From Penicillium oxalicum (lineage: Eukaryota; Ascomycota; Eurotiomycetes; Eurotiales; Aspergillaceae), in contig NC_064652.1 of the NCBI RefSeq assembly GCF_001723175.1, positions 372,001-436,000 of the forward strand: a stretch of 64,000 bases of DNA, written 5' to 3'. A program made the translations under genes and the position numbers. The notes below the pieces were generated by a model. That model was not told the origin of the DNA. It did no database searches and saw nothing but the letters and a program-made list of their open reading frames with translations. Position 1 is the first letter of the stretch, and each line of letters begins with the position of its first letter. This document shows positions 1-10,464 of the stretch, piece after piece.

Positions 1-866
1 AACCGGAGAAGTGTGCTCCTAAGGATTTTGCTATCATCATCGCCATCCTTCAAAGCTGTCTTCAGGTCAAAAACGCGGACCGATTGTACGAGCATATTGC
101 ATTCCACCTTGCTGAAAATGACGTTGCACGCCACGCCACTACCTTGTTCTCATGGGCAGACCAGCTGACCGTGGCGGGTGATCCGATTTACGGAGAGCTC
201 AGTGTCTCCATTCTTGTCAAGATGTCCACCCTTCCTTTGCTTGCTGAGCATTTGGCCGCCGAGGGCGCATTCATGAGACTTTCGACATGTCGCCTCACCA
301 ATGTCCTCCGACAGCCAAAAGGGTTTGGACCTTTCGACCCTATCCCCCGGCTTTACACCATTTGGACTGGGGGAATTCTTCCTCTATGCTTGAATCTACT
401 CCACAACGTGGTGCGGTTCGCGCCGGAGGTAGCTGCATTCCTCAATCAATTTGAGGGCCAGCTGACCCGTGCATCTGAGTCTTTCTCTACGGCCCATGCG
501 ACTGCAGTGGCTCCAGGCCCAGCCGCACAATGGCTTAGCCTTAGTATGACTTCCGAAGCGTACTCGCTTGCGCTCATTTCATTCATCCTCGTCCGCTTCC
601 GCGAAGCTGGTGCAAGTGCTGGACTTGACACACAGGCCATCCAAGAATTGAAATGGGACAAAACGCAGGTCAAGGAGGATATTGAAGAACTGCTTGGCCG
701 ACGCCCTGCTTTGCGCGCCCGCATTGTTGCGACTAATGAAAAGGAAGCCGAATGGTTCCGGCAGAAACCGTTGGACACTGGCTCCAGCGCAGAAAATCGA
801 CTGGAAGAGAAAGTTGTGGCAAGCCTGAAGGCAACGCTAGCTTGCTTGGGGGGCGAAGATGAGTAA
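1..866 (+). CDS. Nucleoporin Nup188-like, C-terminal part (5' truncated by window edge)
   Basis: The frame is open from the left edge (first whole codon at position 3) to a TAA at 864-866, giving about 288 residues of a protein that begins outside the window. The visible part is a helix-rich solenoid with no low-complexity or FG repeats. A segment reading LYTIWTGGILPLCLNLL, followed by a helix with FAPEVAAFLNQF, is what I associate with the C-terminal region of fungal Nup188. Nup188 is a large scaffold protein of the inner ring of the nuclear pore complex, working with the Nup93/Nic96 module. No intron is visible in this part. The related scaffold Nup192 is the main alternative. That it is a large helical nucleoporin is fairly secure; the choice of Nup188 rests on family recall, not on an alignment. 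Confidence 0.62.
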   Translation, partial: PEKCAPKDFAIIIAILQSCLQVKNADRLYEHIAFHLAENDVARHATTLFSWADQLTVAGDPIYGELSVSILVKMSTLPLLAEHLAAEGAFMRLSTCRLTNVLRQPKGFGPFDPIPRLYTIWTGGILPLCLNLLHNVVRFAPEVAAFLNQFEGQLTRASESFSTAHATAVAPGPAAQWLSLSMTSEAYSLALISFILVRFREAGASAGLDTQAIQELKWDKTQVKEDIEELLGRRPALRARIVATNEKEAEWFRQKPLDTGSSAENRLEEKVVASLKATLACLGGEDE

Positions 867-1786
867 GGGATATTCGATTGACATGGTGGAATTTGGTATG
901 CTCTCTTGTCTATCTCCATTTGGGCCGGACGGGGTGTAACTTTCAATTTAAAACATTTTCTCCCTTTTCAATATGGGATCGTTATGAGTCCATTCAGGCC
1001 TTTTGAATTTCCCGCGTATTTTCAATGAAGCAACAACTCATTTGAGACGTATCTAAACTTGGGCTTGTAGGTGAATTTGAGTAAGCCTATTTTCCTACCA
1101 ACACGTTACTACCAAATAATGTTAGAATTGCACTTCGTTTTATGAAACTAAGGTGTGTCCAAGTCTATCAAATTCAGCATTGGAGGCACTCACAGACTTA
1201 CTCGTCTGCCTAGGTCAGTGGCGAAGCATATCCATATTAACACATACATTACTTTGTTCTTTCGATTGAACGTCTCATGCGTGCCGGGCTTTCAAGCTAT
1301 CGTCCCGACAGAAGACGACTTGACAGGCACGAATATTGATCGCTTCAAGTGAATGACCGTAGCCCGCCCGGGAATCACAAAAAGAGAGCAAAAAGAATAC
1401 CAAGCTCTAGTCTGGCGCAAATGGCGGAAAGAATCTCAAATATTTCATTCTACAGACCTAGGAGAGTCCTTCCATGATTTTCCATAACGAGGAGATCATA
1501 TCAAACCCCGAACATAATCACAACAGGTAGTGTAATGGGTGCCGCCGCATGTAGCGGGCGGCAACACTATATTTACTACCCAAACCTGGAACCAACGCCA
1601 CCGGACTGATCTACGTCAAGGTTTCACCCCTTAAAATTTCCAAAGTTTTTCACGAATCCCTAAGCCTGAGCTCTTGGGAAGGCTCAGAAAATTTATTGGG
1701 CATATTTGGTTTTTTTTCTTTGTGCATCGTCATATTGAATGTGTCGGTATGCAGATGGCCTACCTATTCGCAAATCGAGTCAGCAC

Positions 1787-1812
1787 CCGAGGTGGACAAA
1801 TCAGTACCTCGG
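1787..1812. promoter_or_regulatory. Inverted pair of FAR-box-like sites (CCGAGGT ... ACCTCGG)
   Basis: CCGAGGT at 1787-1793 and its exact reverse complement ACCTCGG at 1806-1812 are separated by 12 bases, about 420 bp before the ligase start codon. CCTCGG is the published core bound by the Aspergillus fatty-acid regulators FarA/FarB, which control genes for peroxisomes and beta-oxidation. The downstream enzyme ends in a peroxisomal targeting signal, which fits. Factor binding itself is inferred. Confidence 0.45.
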
Positions 1813-1813
1813 A

Positions 1814-1850
1814 TTTCCCCGCTTGCATAACCGACTCGAATGCGGGGAAA
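1814..1850. promoter_or_regulatory. Inverted repeat with two CreA-type sites (TTTCCCCGC ... GCGGGGAAA)
   Basis: TTTCCCCGC at 1814-1822 is mirrored by GCGGGGAAA at 1842-1850, directly after the FAR-like pair. Each arm contains GCGGGG, matching the SYGGRG consensus of the carbon-catabolite repressor CreA. Two divergent CreA sites next to FAR boxes would suit a fatty-acid-type catabolic gene repressed by glucose. The sites are visible; their function is inferred. Confidence 0.4.
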
Positions 1851-2231
1851 GCTTGCCACGCGCGAATTGTGATTCGGTCGTGTCTTCGTCTTTTGACTTT
1901 GGGATTGTCTGGGGAAATCAACTGGGTCGAGAGATTATGTTGGAGCATAAATCGGATGATGCTATGATTGAGCCGGTTAAGCGACGAGGGGCAAAGAAAA
2001 AAAAGGGGAAATGAGAAAAAGACTCGAGCGGAGTTGACTGTTCATCAATTGCCTAGATGAATACCTCTCGTCTTGCATATCTTTAGAGATTGGGACCTAC
2101 CGATTTACTACTACCTAGCCTTCCATTCTGTTATAACTACCGGGTTGCAATATTTGATTGAAGCAATCTTATCCTTGTGCCAACTGTCTGACCCATTTGA
2201 TCCATCTGTGCTTTCCGTCTAGATCGACACC

Positions 2232-4268
2232 ATGCCGTACAAATCTCGTTGGACAATCGATTGTCCCAACACAAATCTTGCCTCCTTATTGTTGATCTCT
2301 CCGACGGCACCGCTGTCTCAGACAAAACCATGCTTTCTCGAGGCCGCCCGTGCCGATACTCATTACTTCACTCCTCATGACTTTCGACTATGGAGCCAGC
2401 GGTTCGCGGCCGGTTTGCGCAAAGCCGGTCTCCAACCGGGCGATCGCGTCCTATTATTTTCGGGAAATGACCTTTTCTTCCCCGTCGTTTTCATGGGCAT
2501 CATCATAGCTGGTGGCATCTTCACCGGCGCCAACCCCACTTATGTAGCCCGTGAGCTGGCCTACCAGCTGGAAGATAGTGGTGCAATCTTCCTGATCTGC
2601 ACTGCTGGAAGTCTAGATACGGGTATTGAAGCTGCGCAGATGGCTGGGATGGGAAAAGACAAGGTATTTGTCTTTGACAATGCCATTTTTGACGGACACG
2701 GAGAAGGGCAGAAGGGATGTCCATATTGGGGGGACTTGGTTGCTTCGCCGCAAGAAGGACACGGATTTGCGTGGAAAGAACTCAACACGCCTGAATTGGC
2801 GGAAACCACCACGCTTGCGCTCAATTACTCATCGGGTACGACGGGCCGTCCAAAGGGCGTCGAGATCACGCATAAGAACTATGTGTCGAACATGCTGCAG
2901 TACACATATATGAGCACTTTATACCCGGACTATGAGGCGCGAAGAGCTCGCGCTCGCTGGCTATGCTTTCTGCCCATGTACCATGCCATGGCTCAGAATA
3001 TCTTCATCGCAGCAGCCTTGTGGCGTGGAACACCGGTATACATCATGCCCAAATTTGATTTCATCCAGATGCTGGAGTATACGCAAAAGTTCCGCATCAC
3101 AGACTATATTTTGGTGCCTCCGGTGGTGGTCGCCTTGGCGAAGCACCCCGCCGTGAGAAAGTACGACCTGAGCAGCATTGAGAGCGTGGGCAGCGGCGCC
3201 GCACCTTTGGGGAGAGAGGTGTGCGCTGAGGTCGAAAGGCTCTGGCCAGAAGGGAAAATCAACATCAAGCAGGGATGGGGGATGACCGAGTATGTTCGCC
3301 CTGAGGATTTTGTGTTTTGATCCTGATCGTGTGGTTTCGCAACGTTGTCACACAGAGTCGGACACGCGGAAAATATCTGCTAACGTGGTTATGCAAGGGC
3401 GACCTGTTCCATTCTGGGCTGGGATCCCCGTGAAAATAGTACTTCTGCATCGGTTGGCGAACTCAACGCCAACTGCGAAGCCAAGATCATGGCAGATGAT
3501 GGTGTCACTGAGATCACAGAGCGAAACAAGCGAGGAGAGCTATGGGTGCGCGGTCAGAATGTCATGAAGGGTTACTGGCGCAATTCCAAGGCAACCAAGG
3601 AGACAAAAACTGAAGACGGATGGCTTCGGACTGGAGACGTCACCTATGTCGATGATGACGGCAAATTTCATGTCGTGGATCGTATGAAGGTGCGTCGAAA
3701 CGAGAGACATGATCATCTCGCGCAATTTCTCTTTGCGGGGCTTATCCAGACAGACGCTGATCACTCTCACACATGCAGGAATTGATCAAGGTCAAAGGTA
3801 ATCAGGTCGCCCCAGCTGAGCTGGAGGCGTTCCTTCTCGAACACCCCGCCGTGGCAGACGTGGCAGTGATTGGTGTCACAATGTGAGTGCTGCAAATTTC
3901 CTTTGCTGCTATGTGGCCTCATTCTGCGCCGTCGCACACAGTTAAACCCGAAACTTATGCTCTTGACTCATGCCAATCATCGTGGCTGTAGTCATGTATG
4001 GACTCTGTTGCTGACATGTGGGACTTGACACAGAAACAACGACGAGCGCCCTCGAGCGTACATTGTTCTCAAGCCTGGGCATTCTGCGACCGCCGAAGAC
4101 ATCATCAAGTTCATGAACGGTCAAGTCTCCGCAACCAAGCGTATCACCGGCGGGGTGATTTTTTGTGACGCTATCCCCAAGAATCCCTCGGGCAAAATTA
4201 TGCGGAGGACGCTACGCGACCAGGCAGCAGCGGAGCTCAAGCAGAGCAGTGCAACTGCTAAGCTATAG
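2232..4268 (+). CDS. Peroxisomal acyl-CoA / 4-coumarate-CoA ligase-like AMP-forming synthetase
   Basis: Four exons fit: 2232-3289, 3398-3689, 3779-3882 and 4034-4268, giving 562 residues; all introns are GT-AG. The protein activates a carboxylic acid as an acyl-adenylate and transfers it to CoA (ANL superfamily). The P-loop motif [11 protein letters not shown] is at residues 199-209, the adenylate motif GWGMTEATC spans the first splice junction, GWLRTGD lies in exon 2, and the catalytic-lysine motif [11 protein letters not shown] is near the C-terminus. The last three residues are AKL, a consensus type 1 peroxisomal targeting signal. The overall layout is that of 4-coumarate-CoA ligase-like enzymes, which in fungi act on fatty or aromatic acids; the substrate cannot be read from sequence. 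FAR-like and CreA-like sites lie upstream. No polyketide or peptide synthase gene is nearby, so a role in beta-oxidation is more likely than in a metabolite cluster. Confidence 0.88.
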
Positions 4269-5034
4269 GAACGCTCTCGTGTGAAGCAAATAGCGGGGTA
4301 CAAGGTGCAGCAGAGGATAGTGTACTCGGCGATGATCACGCCAATTCTACTCGAGCGCCACTTTGTGGTTGATAGAAATCCACTGACTGAGAGATTGATG
4401 GTTGCCTCGAGTACTTAATTATCATGAAGCATTCAAATTCCTGGAGCAGCACTTTCAGTCGTGCGTGATTCGCGAAATTTCAATATGATGGCGTGCAGGT
4501 TCACGAAGCGGCTGAAAAGGCCCGGTCACGCGTCGCTTACACGCAAGGGATCTGGGGAGATCATCATGGTTGTAGATTTGGCCTCGGGGAGTATCCCGGA
4601 AACTCGGTACAAAGTTGTAGTCAGTAGATTCCTCCGAGAAGGACAGTCTTGCAATGACTCGGATGACCAAGGCGCAGTTGACTGAAATGGTCAGACAAAG
4701 TTCCTCAACTCGCCTTGGGCACAGCCAGCCTCGGATCTCAGCTCAAGAAACTCTCGCAATCTGCGATCGGCAGGACAGAGATCGACCGCGATCTTCAATG
4801 CTCCAATCGGGGGGCATCCAGACCCCTACGTACAGTGACGGGGACGCTCTCGAAACCAGGCGGTCAAGTTTCTCCAAACTCACCAAACAGTTGCTTTATC
4901 CTTGTTTGAGATGCAAAGGAAACATTAAACTTCCATAGCCTGAGTTCATTCGTCAACAAAATATTGGGATCACAAAGCCTAATTTTGGCCCTCTGTGCCC
5001 CTCCATCGCGGCGGCGTACCAGACTCATCAGTGA

Positions 5035-5530
5035 TCAAGTGACTGCGAGGCTCGAGCAGTCCAGTGCAGCCACGCCATGACGACAGATCGACGCCGCAGA
5101 GGTTTGCGTTCTGCTGGTCAAAACCTTTGATCCACAGTCAAGCCTGTGGATCTTCAGCCGCTTGCCCTTCGGCCGTGTGGACTTGATCGTATATTTGAGA
5201 GGTTGCGATGTCCACGAAGCTTCCTCATCGACAAGAACTAAACCATTCGGGTTGTCCCAGGAGAAGGCACTTGCACCCATGTCACTCGTGAGGCTCACAG
5301 CTGCACAGAGTTCCATTGTCAAGAGCGGACTACCAGAGTCTTTGCCCAAGGGGATCTAGATCACCAAACTTTACTCTTCGAATGTGCTTGGACTTGAGCG
5401 CTTTCTCACACAGGGATCCGGCTTGCAGAGCTTCTGTGTTGCCGCCATGAGTGGCGTTGTCAAGATGCAGCTGAAACCCCGGACGTGGCTTGGAGCGAGG
5501 GCAGCTGGATGTCGCTTGAATTTGCCCCAT
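5035..5530 (-). pseudogene. Possible frameshifted coding relic, unidentified
   Basis: Two minus-strand frames run into one another. The upstream one (5330-5530) reads through HLDNATHGGNTEALQAG to GDLDPLG. The downstream one (5035-5349) picks up at LGKDSGSPLLTMELCAAV and stays open for about 100 codons. The switch occurs within about 20 bases and no plausible intron fits there, so a single frameshift would explain the arrangement. The HLDNA string faintly recalls the HxDNAxxH region of mariner-type transposases, but the flanking residues do not support that family. No domain is recognised and it may be chance open sequence. Confidence 0.2.
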
Positions 5531-5569
5531 CAGCTGCCAATTGGGATCTTTGGCTGATCAGGTCTCTGG

Positions 5570-5595
5570 TTAGCGCGGCTCCAACGCCGCGCTAA
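5570..5595. repeat. Perfect 10-bp hairpin with 6-base loop
   Basis: TTAGCGCGGC at 5570-5579 and GCCGCGCTAA at 5586-5595 form an exact inverted repeat around the loop TCCAAC. It lies in intergenic DNA just upstream, in minus-strand sense, of the possible coding relic. It could be a protein-binding palindrome or the end of a decayed element; nothing decides this. Confidence 0.6.
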
Positions 5596-6704
5596 AGTAG
5601 CATTGTGGATGCTGTTGGGTGTAAAGTTGTCAAGTGGGTGGTCGGGGGAGAGTCCAGGCGGTGTGGGGACACTGGCGATTGAAGTGCATCGAGTCTGAGG
5701 ACTCTCTTACTTCAAGATCAACACTCTTGTCCGTGAGCCTAGGTAATGACTAGTGAGTCAATATCGCAGTATCTAGTATTATGTACTGCAACGTACGGAA
5801 AGCAGCACAGCAATCCAGTACAGCGGCGCATGAATCTGGCGGCCTTCTGCCCGGATCAAGCAAGGGAAAAAAATTATATTCAGAATGCAGCCAAAGCTTA
5901 ACTCTTAGAGTCGGCAAGAAAAGAACCGAGCCAGATGCCGTCGACTGAGCGAATATGTGCTCATTGACAGCACACACTAGTCTGATACACGACAAACCGT
6001 CCAACGACTGTGTAAACATGCGTTTGACAGGTGAGTTCCGTCCCTTCGGAATCCTTCTCTGGACGTCCTCAAGACCCTGGGCGACTTTTGGTGGGTACCA
6101 CCTAGATATTCCAACGTGAGGTTTTGTGTATATGATCTGGAAACAGGATGATCCTGATTTTGCTACCATCACCTGGAGGTCTAACTCTTAAGAAAATAAA
6201 TATTCCTGGATGTTCAATTCTACATTTGGGCCAAGGAGGTTCCCATCAAGGTTGGCCCTCTTTCTGCCAACATGACGAGGTAGATCGGGTTGTGGCTGGC
6301 TGTCTTGATGAGACCTCGTGTCACCCGGTTTCCATCTGCATCTCTTAGGCTTTTTGACCCATCCCCTTAATAAGTACTCAAGCTGCCACTCTTAGTGGGG
6401 GTACAGGTCCCTTTTACGAAGTGAATGGGTCTACCTGATTCACAAAATTCACTTGATCCATGAATCTGTCATGTTTTGGAAGCTTACAGGTTCAGTTGTC
6501 CCAAATTTCACCCATATCTCAGCCCTTGGGGGTTTATAAGAAGCATACACGCTAGTCTGATCCCCGAGTCTCTGGTCTTATTTTTTTAGCGTTGGATCCC
6601 ATCGAAGAGGCGGAAATATAGAATTCCTTCGAACCTCTCTTTTCCTCTTATCCTCAGGCCACGACGGTGTTTCTCGCCCCCTCTTTCTCTCCCTCCAGGC
6701 GCAG

Positions 6705-6710
6705 TATAAA
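6705..6710 (+). promoter_or_regulatory. TATA-like box
   Basis: TATAAA within a CT-rich stretch about 330 bp before the chosen start codon of the small membrane-protein gene at 7038. Position and surroundings suit a core promoter; no transcript evidence is available. Confidence 0.35.
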
Positions 6711-7037
6711 TCTCGTCAGTATCCCCCCTCCGTTTGTTTCAGACTTCAACCCCTCTAAGATCTGAAATCTAGTCTGCTTCCAGTATTCATCTTGGCTGCT
6801 CAAAAGGAACAATTCCTTGTGCATGAAAAGATTCCAAAATCTAGACAAAAACATTGTCAGTCTTGTCGTGAGGTTGCATCCAAATCCGTTGATGTCTCGA
6901 AACTGGACAAGTCTATGAACTTCTTTTTTTCTGTTCCGAACCACTTCGCCAGTCGCTACGAAGCTCTTCAGATCTCTGCTAAAGTGGTCATCCCCCCACT
7001 CACGTCCTTGTCCGCGTCACCAGCCTCTCTCAACACA

Positions 7038-7595
7038 ATGACTCCGAGTGGTCAAGATCATAGATCGCCTTTAGCCCTGGATTGCCTCCACAAGATTTCC
7101 ATCGCACGCACATTATCAACACGCCTCAGCCTAGTGCTTCTCGGTCTCGCATTGTTCCTGTTACTTTGCAAATACACCACACGTTATCGGCGTGGCCAGA
7201 GAAGAGCACTGGAATCTAATCCCCACGAAGTCTGCGTAAAGAATTCAGTCGCATACACCATGGACGCCATGGATATGGAAAAGGGCAATCTGGATCATCC
7301 AGCAATCGCCGACATCCCGCCACTCCCTTCAGCTCGTGACATCCTGAGACCACTCTCGCAGGACGGCATTTTTCTATCCAGCGGGGCGGTGGCGGCGCAA
7401 GCTCTGAAGCTGATGCAGACGGATAAGGCATCCCCGTCTTCTCCGGAGACGAGTCCACCGCTGCACCTGGGGTCTGATCAGCGTGACCAGATTGGTGCAA
7501 CTGTGCAGAAGTGCAGTGAGGTGGTGCAGCAGATATGCGAGAAGGATGGTGATGGCGTGCGGACTTGGCGACGGGTGGTGATGGAGTATAGCTGA
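7038..7595 (+). CDS. Small single-pass membrane protein of unknown function
   Basis: A single-exon frame of 185 residues. It has a basic, serine/threonine-rich N-terminus of about 27 residues, one strongly hydrophobic segment at roughly residues 28-44 (core LVLLGLALFLLLC), then a short basic stretch (YTTRYRRGQRR). A mostly polar, acidic-to-neutral domain of about 130 residues follows, ending RRVVMEYS. The charge pattern (basic side just after the helix) predicts a cytosolic C-terminus, i.e. a tail exposed to the cytoplasm. I chose ATG 7038 because it has an A at -3; an in-frame ATG at 6916 would add about 41 residues and has a poorer context. A TATA-like box lies upstream and the next gene on the strand is use1. 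I do not recognise the family; it could be a lineage-restricted protein. Confidence 0.5.
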   Translation: MTPSGQDHRSPLALDCLHKISIARTLSTRLSLVLLGLALFLLLCKYTTRYRRGQRRALESNPHEVCVKNSVAYTMDAMDMEKGNLDHPAIADIPPLPSARDILRPLSQDGIFLSSGAVAAQALKLMQTDKASPSSPETSPPLHLGSDQRDQIGATVQKCSEVVQQICEKDGDGVRTWRRVVMEYS

Positions 7596-8270
7596 CATGG
7601 CTCAGCTGTTTGATGCCAATGAAGATGGGGATGGCGTCTAGTGGCAAATCCATCTGTCTCGGTCGTGTCTTTCCTTTTCTTTTTCTTCTTCTGTTCCCTT
7701 GCCTTTTATTTTTGTTTGAAATCATCCCATAGGTCTACGAGAGTGAATCGAGATGAACTAAAGAGCTACCGCATGCATACAGTACTTGTCATGATTGCTG
7801 CATTTTCCTCCCTGACTCTGACCAGCGAGTCGCGCCTGGCCCGGGCTTTGAGAGTCGGGCGTTTGTGCGAATTTCTGGGAAGCTGCTCTGAAATAGCGGC
7901 CTTCCTGATTCTTAGACTAGAAGGACTATCTATATAACACATTATACGTGTTGAACAAAGCAATTCTATCAATCCTACAACAATAAGTGAACAGTCAATA
8001 TTTCGAATTCCTCAATGGCGAATATTCACAGTCGGTCCTTCTCACATACTTCGGTCCTGTCGAAACTCCGAGTCCTCAGCTGCGGCGGGAACTGACCGCC
8101 GCCCAAGGCTCGCTGAGTCAGCATCACATGGCGGGCACTGACCTGAAGGCGGCGGGCTGTCGCAACAACCGGTGGCATCTTCCCAAGTCGGGTCAGGGTT
8201 GAATGCGCGAGCGCTGAAACGAATCTACCACTGCCACTGCTCTCTCACAAGGTCAAACCAGCTCTTCAAA
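7596..8270. other. Intergenic region upstream of use1
   Basis: About 675 bp. It contains a T/CT-rich stretch just after the small membrane-protein gene and short unrelated open frames only. It presumably holds that gene's 3' end and the use1 promoter. Confidence 0.6.
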
Positions 8271-9487
8271 ATGACAGTCACTGCATTCTCCATATCAGAC
8301 TCTTCTCCTGAATTCACGCTCCTCAATGTCGCCCGACTATTCACTCGATTAGAACACAACCTCCTCAACCCGGGCTCCGAGCTCCACACCCTTCACAAAT
8401 CCGAACTTCAACGTTTACGGGTATCCAAGGTACGTAGAGTCGTCGCTCGCTTTTCATCGCTGATTAGATCAAAGTGACAGCGGCCACTTGAAATAACTCT
8501 GTGCTATCATGACTGCTGCACTTCTTTTCCTTCGTCCCAACCATTGCACCAAACAAAGTGTACTTTGAACGCCAACTTATACATCTATGCTGACCACTTT
8601 CCACCCAGAACGTCGAATATGCTCGTGCTCTACTTTCTCAGCTTGAGCGTTCTCTCCCCCAAATCAAATCGGTCGATCAAAGGCATGAAGCGCAGTCGGA
8701 AATTGTGCGCGATCGACAATTGCTCAAACGAATGCAGATCGTCCTCGGCGAAGAAGAGTCCCGCACAAGGGAAGACGGCGACGATGACACATCAGGCGAC
8801 CTTGACGAGGAATGGAAGGATTTATTCAGCAAGCCTACAGCTGAACAAACCACAACCCCACCATCGAGCGATGCTCCATCCAAGGATGATCTCTCGGTCG
8901 CGCAAAAAGCCGAGACTGATCACGCAAAAGCGACGACCTCTACGAGTGCAGCACAGCTACAAGCGACAACAAATACCAACACATCGTCTGTATCTGCATC
9001 CGCAACCGCCTCCGCGTCCGAGTCCGCACCTGCCGAGCCCACGTCTACTTTGCGCAATCGGAACGTAAGCCAGAATCAGCCCATCACTTCACTCCCCACA
9101 GCCACATCCACCGGTAGCAATGTCCAGCAGAACCAGACCTCAGTGTCAAATTCAAATCTTTCGTCCAAGGAGGATGCTCTGAGCGCAGCTCGTCTTGAAC
9201 AAGAGGACCTCACGGGGTCTCTCCTCTCCCTGGCCAGTCAGTTGAAAGCGTCTTCGCAGTCCTTCCAAGCAACCCTGGAGAATGAGAAGTCTGTGCTGGA
9301 CCGCGCGGTGTCGGGGATCGACAAGACCAGTAGTACGATGGAAGCGGCGGGGCAGAAGATGGGGATGCTCAGACGGATGACGGAGGGGAAGGGCTGGTGG
9401 GGACGGATGATGCTATATGCATGGATCTTTGGCCTGTGGGTGGTTGCGATCTTGATTGTCTATGTTGGGCCCAAGTTGAGGTTTTGA
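8271..9487 (+). CDS. use1: ER SNARE protein Use1
   Basis: Two exons, 8271-8429 and 8609-9487 (intron 179 bp, donor GTACGT, acceptor CCCAG), giving 345 residues. Use1 is a tail-anchored SNARE of the ER that takes part in retrograde Golgi-to-ER vesicle fusion with Ufe1, Sec20 and the Dsl1 tether. Visible features are an N-terminal helical region (LFTRLEHNLL ... SELQRLRVSKNVEYARALLSQ), a long Ser/Thr/Ala-rich low-complexity linker (roughly residues 140-245), a SNARE-like helix beginning around LEQEDLTGSLLSLASQLK, and a C-terminal membrane anchor (WIFGLWVVAILIVYVG) with only five residues after it. The domain order and the tail anchor are typical of fungal Use1. The linker is longer than in yeast, as is usual in filamentous fungi. 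Confidence 0.85.
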
Positions 9488-10464
9488 GGAATTCGGTGTC
9501 TCCCTCGGGGAGCGTCGCACTGCTGGTCATGTGTTCCGATGCTCCTCAAAGAATGCAAATAATAGATATCATGTCGGCTTACATTTCTAATGAAGAACTC
9601 AGACTCACTAGCAGAATGCGCTGATGTGAGGATCGACAAGAGTCCATTCAACAAGACATTTCTTCGCCCCATAAGCGTTCCAAACTTCTTTATCGCAGCC
9701 GCATAACAGACTCCTATGTTCAGGTACCAAAAAAATTTATTAAGTCGGAAACCCGAGGAATTGATTCTTGTCTGACTATAACCCAACGACCGACCGGGCA
9801 TGACACGTGAGAAGAGACATGAAAAATTCCGCATAGAGCCCATCTCGTGCCCCTGCGCATCTGCCTACCCGAATTGACTTTCTGGAGTAATCGGCGGACG
9901 CACGAGCAGGAGAACAGAACAAGGCCGTGGACGGTATGGTTACATACAAAATTTGAGAGAAAAAAAAATGGGGGTGGGGGGGGGGGGGAGCAGGGGAATG
10001 TCAGACAATGAGAACAACGGGAAAGGTGACAAGTGAAACAGGCAAGAGAAATAGATGAGAGGATATCCAGCATTTCAATCAGACACACGAGGGCAAAGGC
10101 ATAGAAAACTAAAAAGAGATAAGACGGCGGAGAGCGGTAAGGAAAAGTGAGAAGGATAAAAAAAAGAAAGATTGTTCCTCCCCCAAGTGCAGTTCCTGTA
10201 GCGCGTCATCGAGAGCAGGGAAAGCAGAACCGGCTAGAAAAGAGAAGAAGAATCGTGTCGATATGAGTGGGTGGAAGAGATTAAGACGAGGGTGCGCGCA
10301 CGCGGATAAGATGGTGACAGATGAAATCGAGAAAATATGTTGAACGCCGGGGGGTTTCTGTAATGGAGGACGAAGCTTTTGGTCACATCTCGGCAGACAG
10401 GCCGATAAATGTTGACACATGCGATCTAGATTCAACACACCGCAACATCCATACAGGAGTTTCA
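9488..10464. other. Convergent intergenic region between use1 and fadA
   Basis: Nearly 1 kb between two convergent genes, expected to contain both 3' untranslated regions. An A run followed by a 13-base G run sits near 9961-9988. The open frames on the minus strand here (for example 9720-10088 and 10109-10552) look like accidental translation of purine-rich 3' sequence. Confidence 0.6.

Larger units (their letters stand above)
867..2231. other. Intergenic region between nucleoporin gene and acyl-CoA ligase
   Basis: About 1.4 kb between two genes on the same strand. Open frames here are short (97 codons or fewer), overlap one another and show no recognisable domain. It should hold the 3' end of the nucleoporin transcript and the promoter of the ligase, including the inverted-repeat sites at 1787-1850 listed separately. 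Confidence 0.6.
4269..7037. other. Long intergenic region with possible decayed coding fragments
   Basis: About 2.8 kb without a confident gene. On the minus strand there is a run of moderately long open frames (5035-5349, 5330-5530 and 5750-6172); the first two overlap and could be one frame broken by a shift. A 10-bp-stem hairpin lies at 5570-5595. The last 400 bp are CT-rich and carry a TATA-like element before the small membrane-protein gene. Confidence 0.5.

Noticed and set aside
5330..5530. Mariner-type transposase fragment (HLDNA string)
   Set aside because: Only five residues agree; the expected PPYSPDLxPxE motif is missing and the downstream frame looks unrelated.
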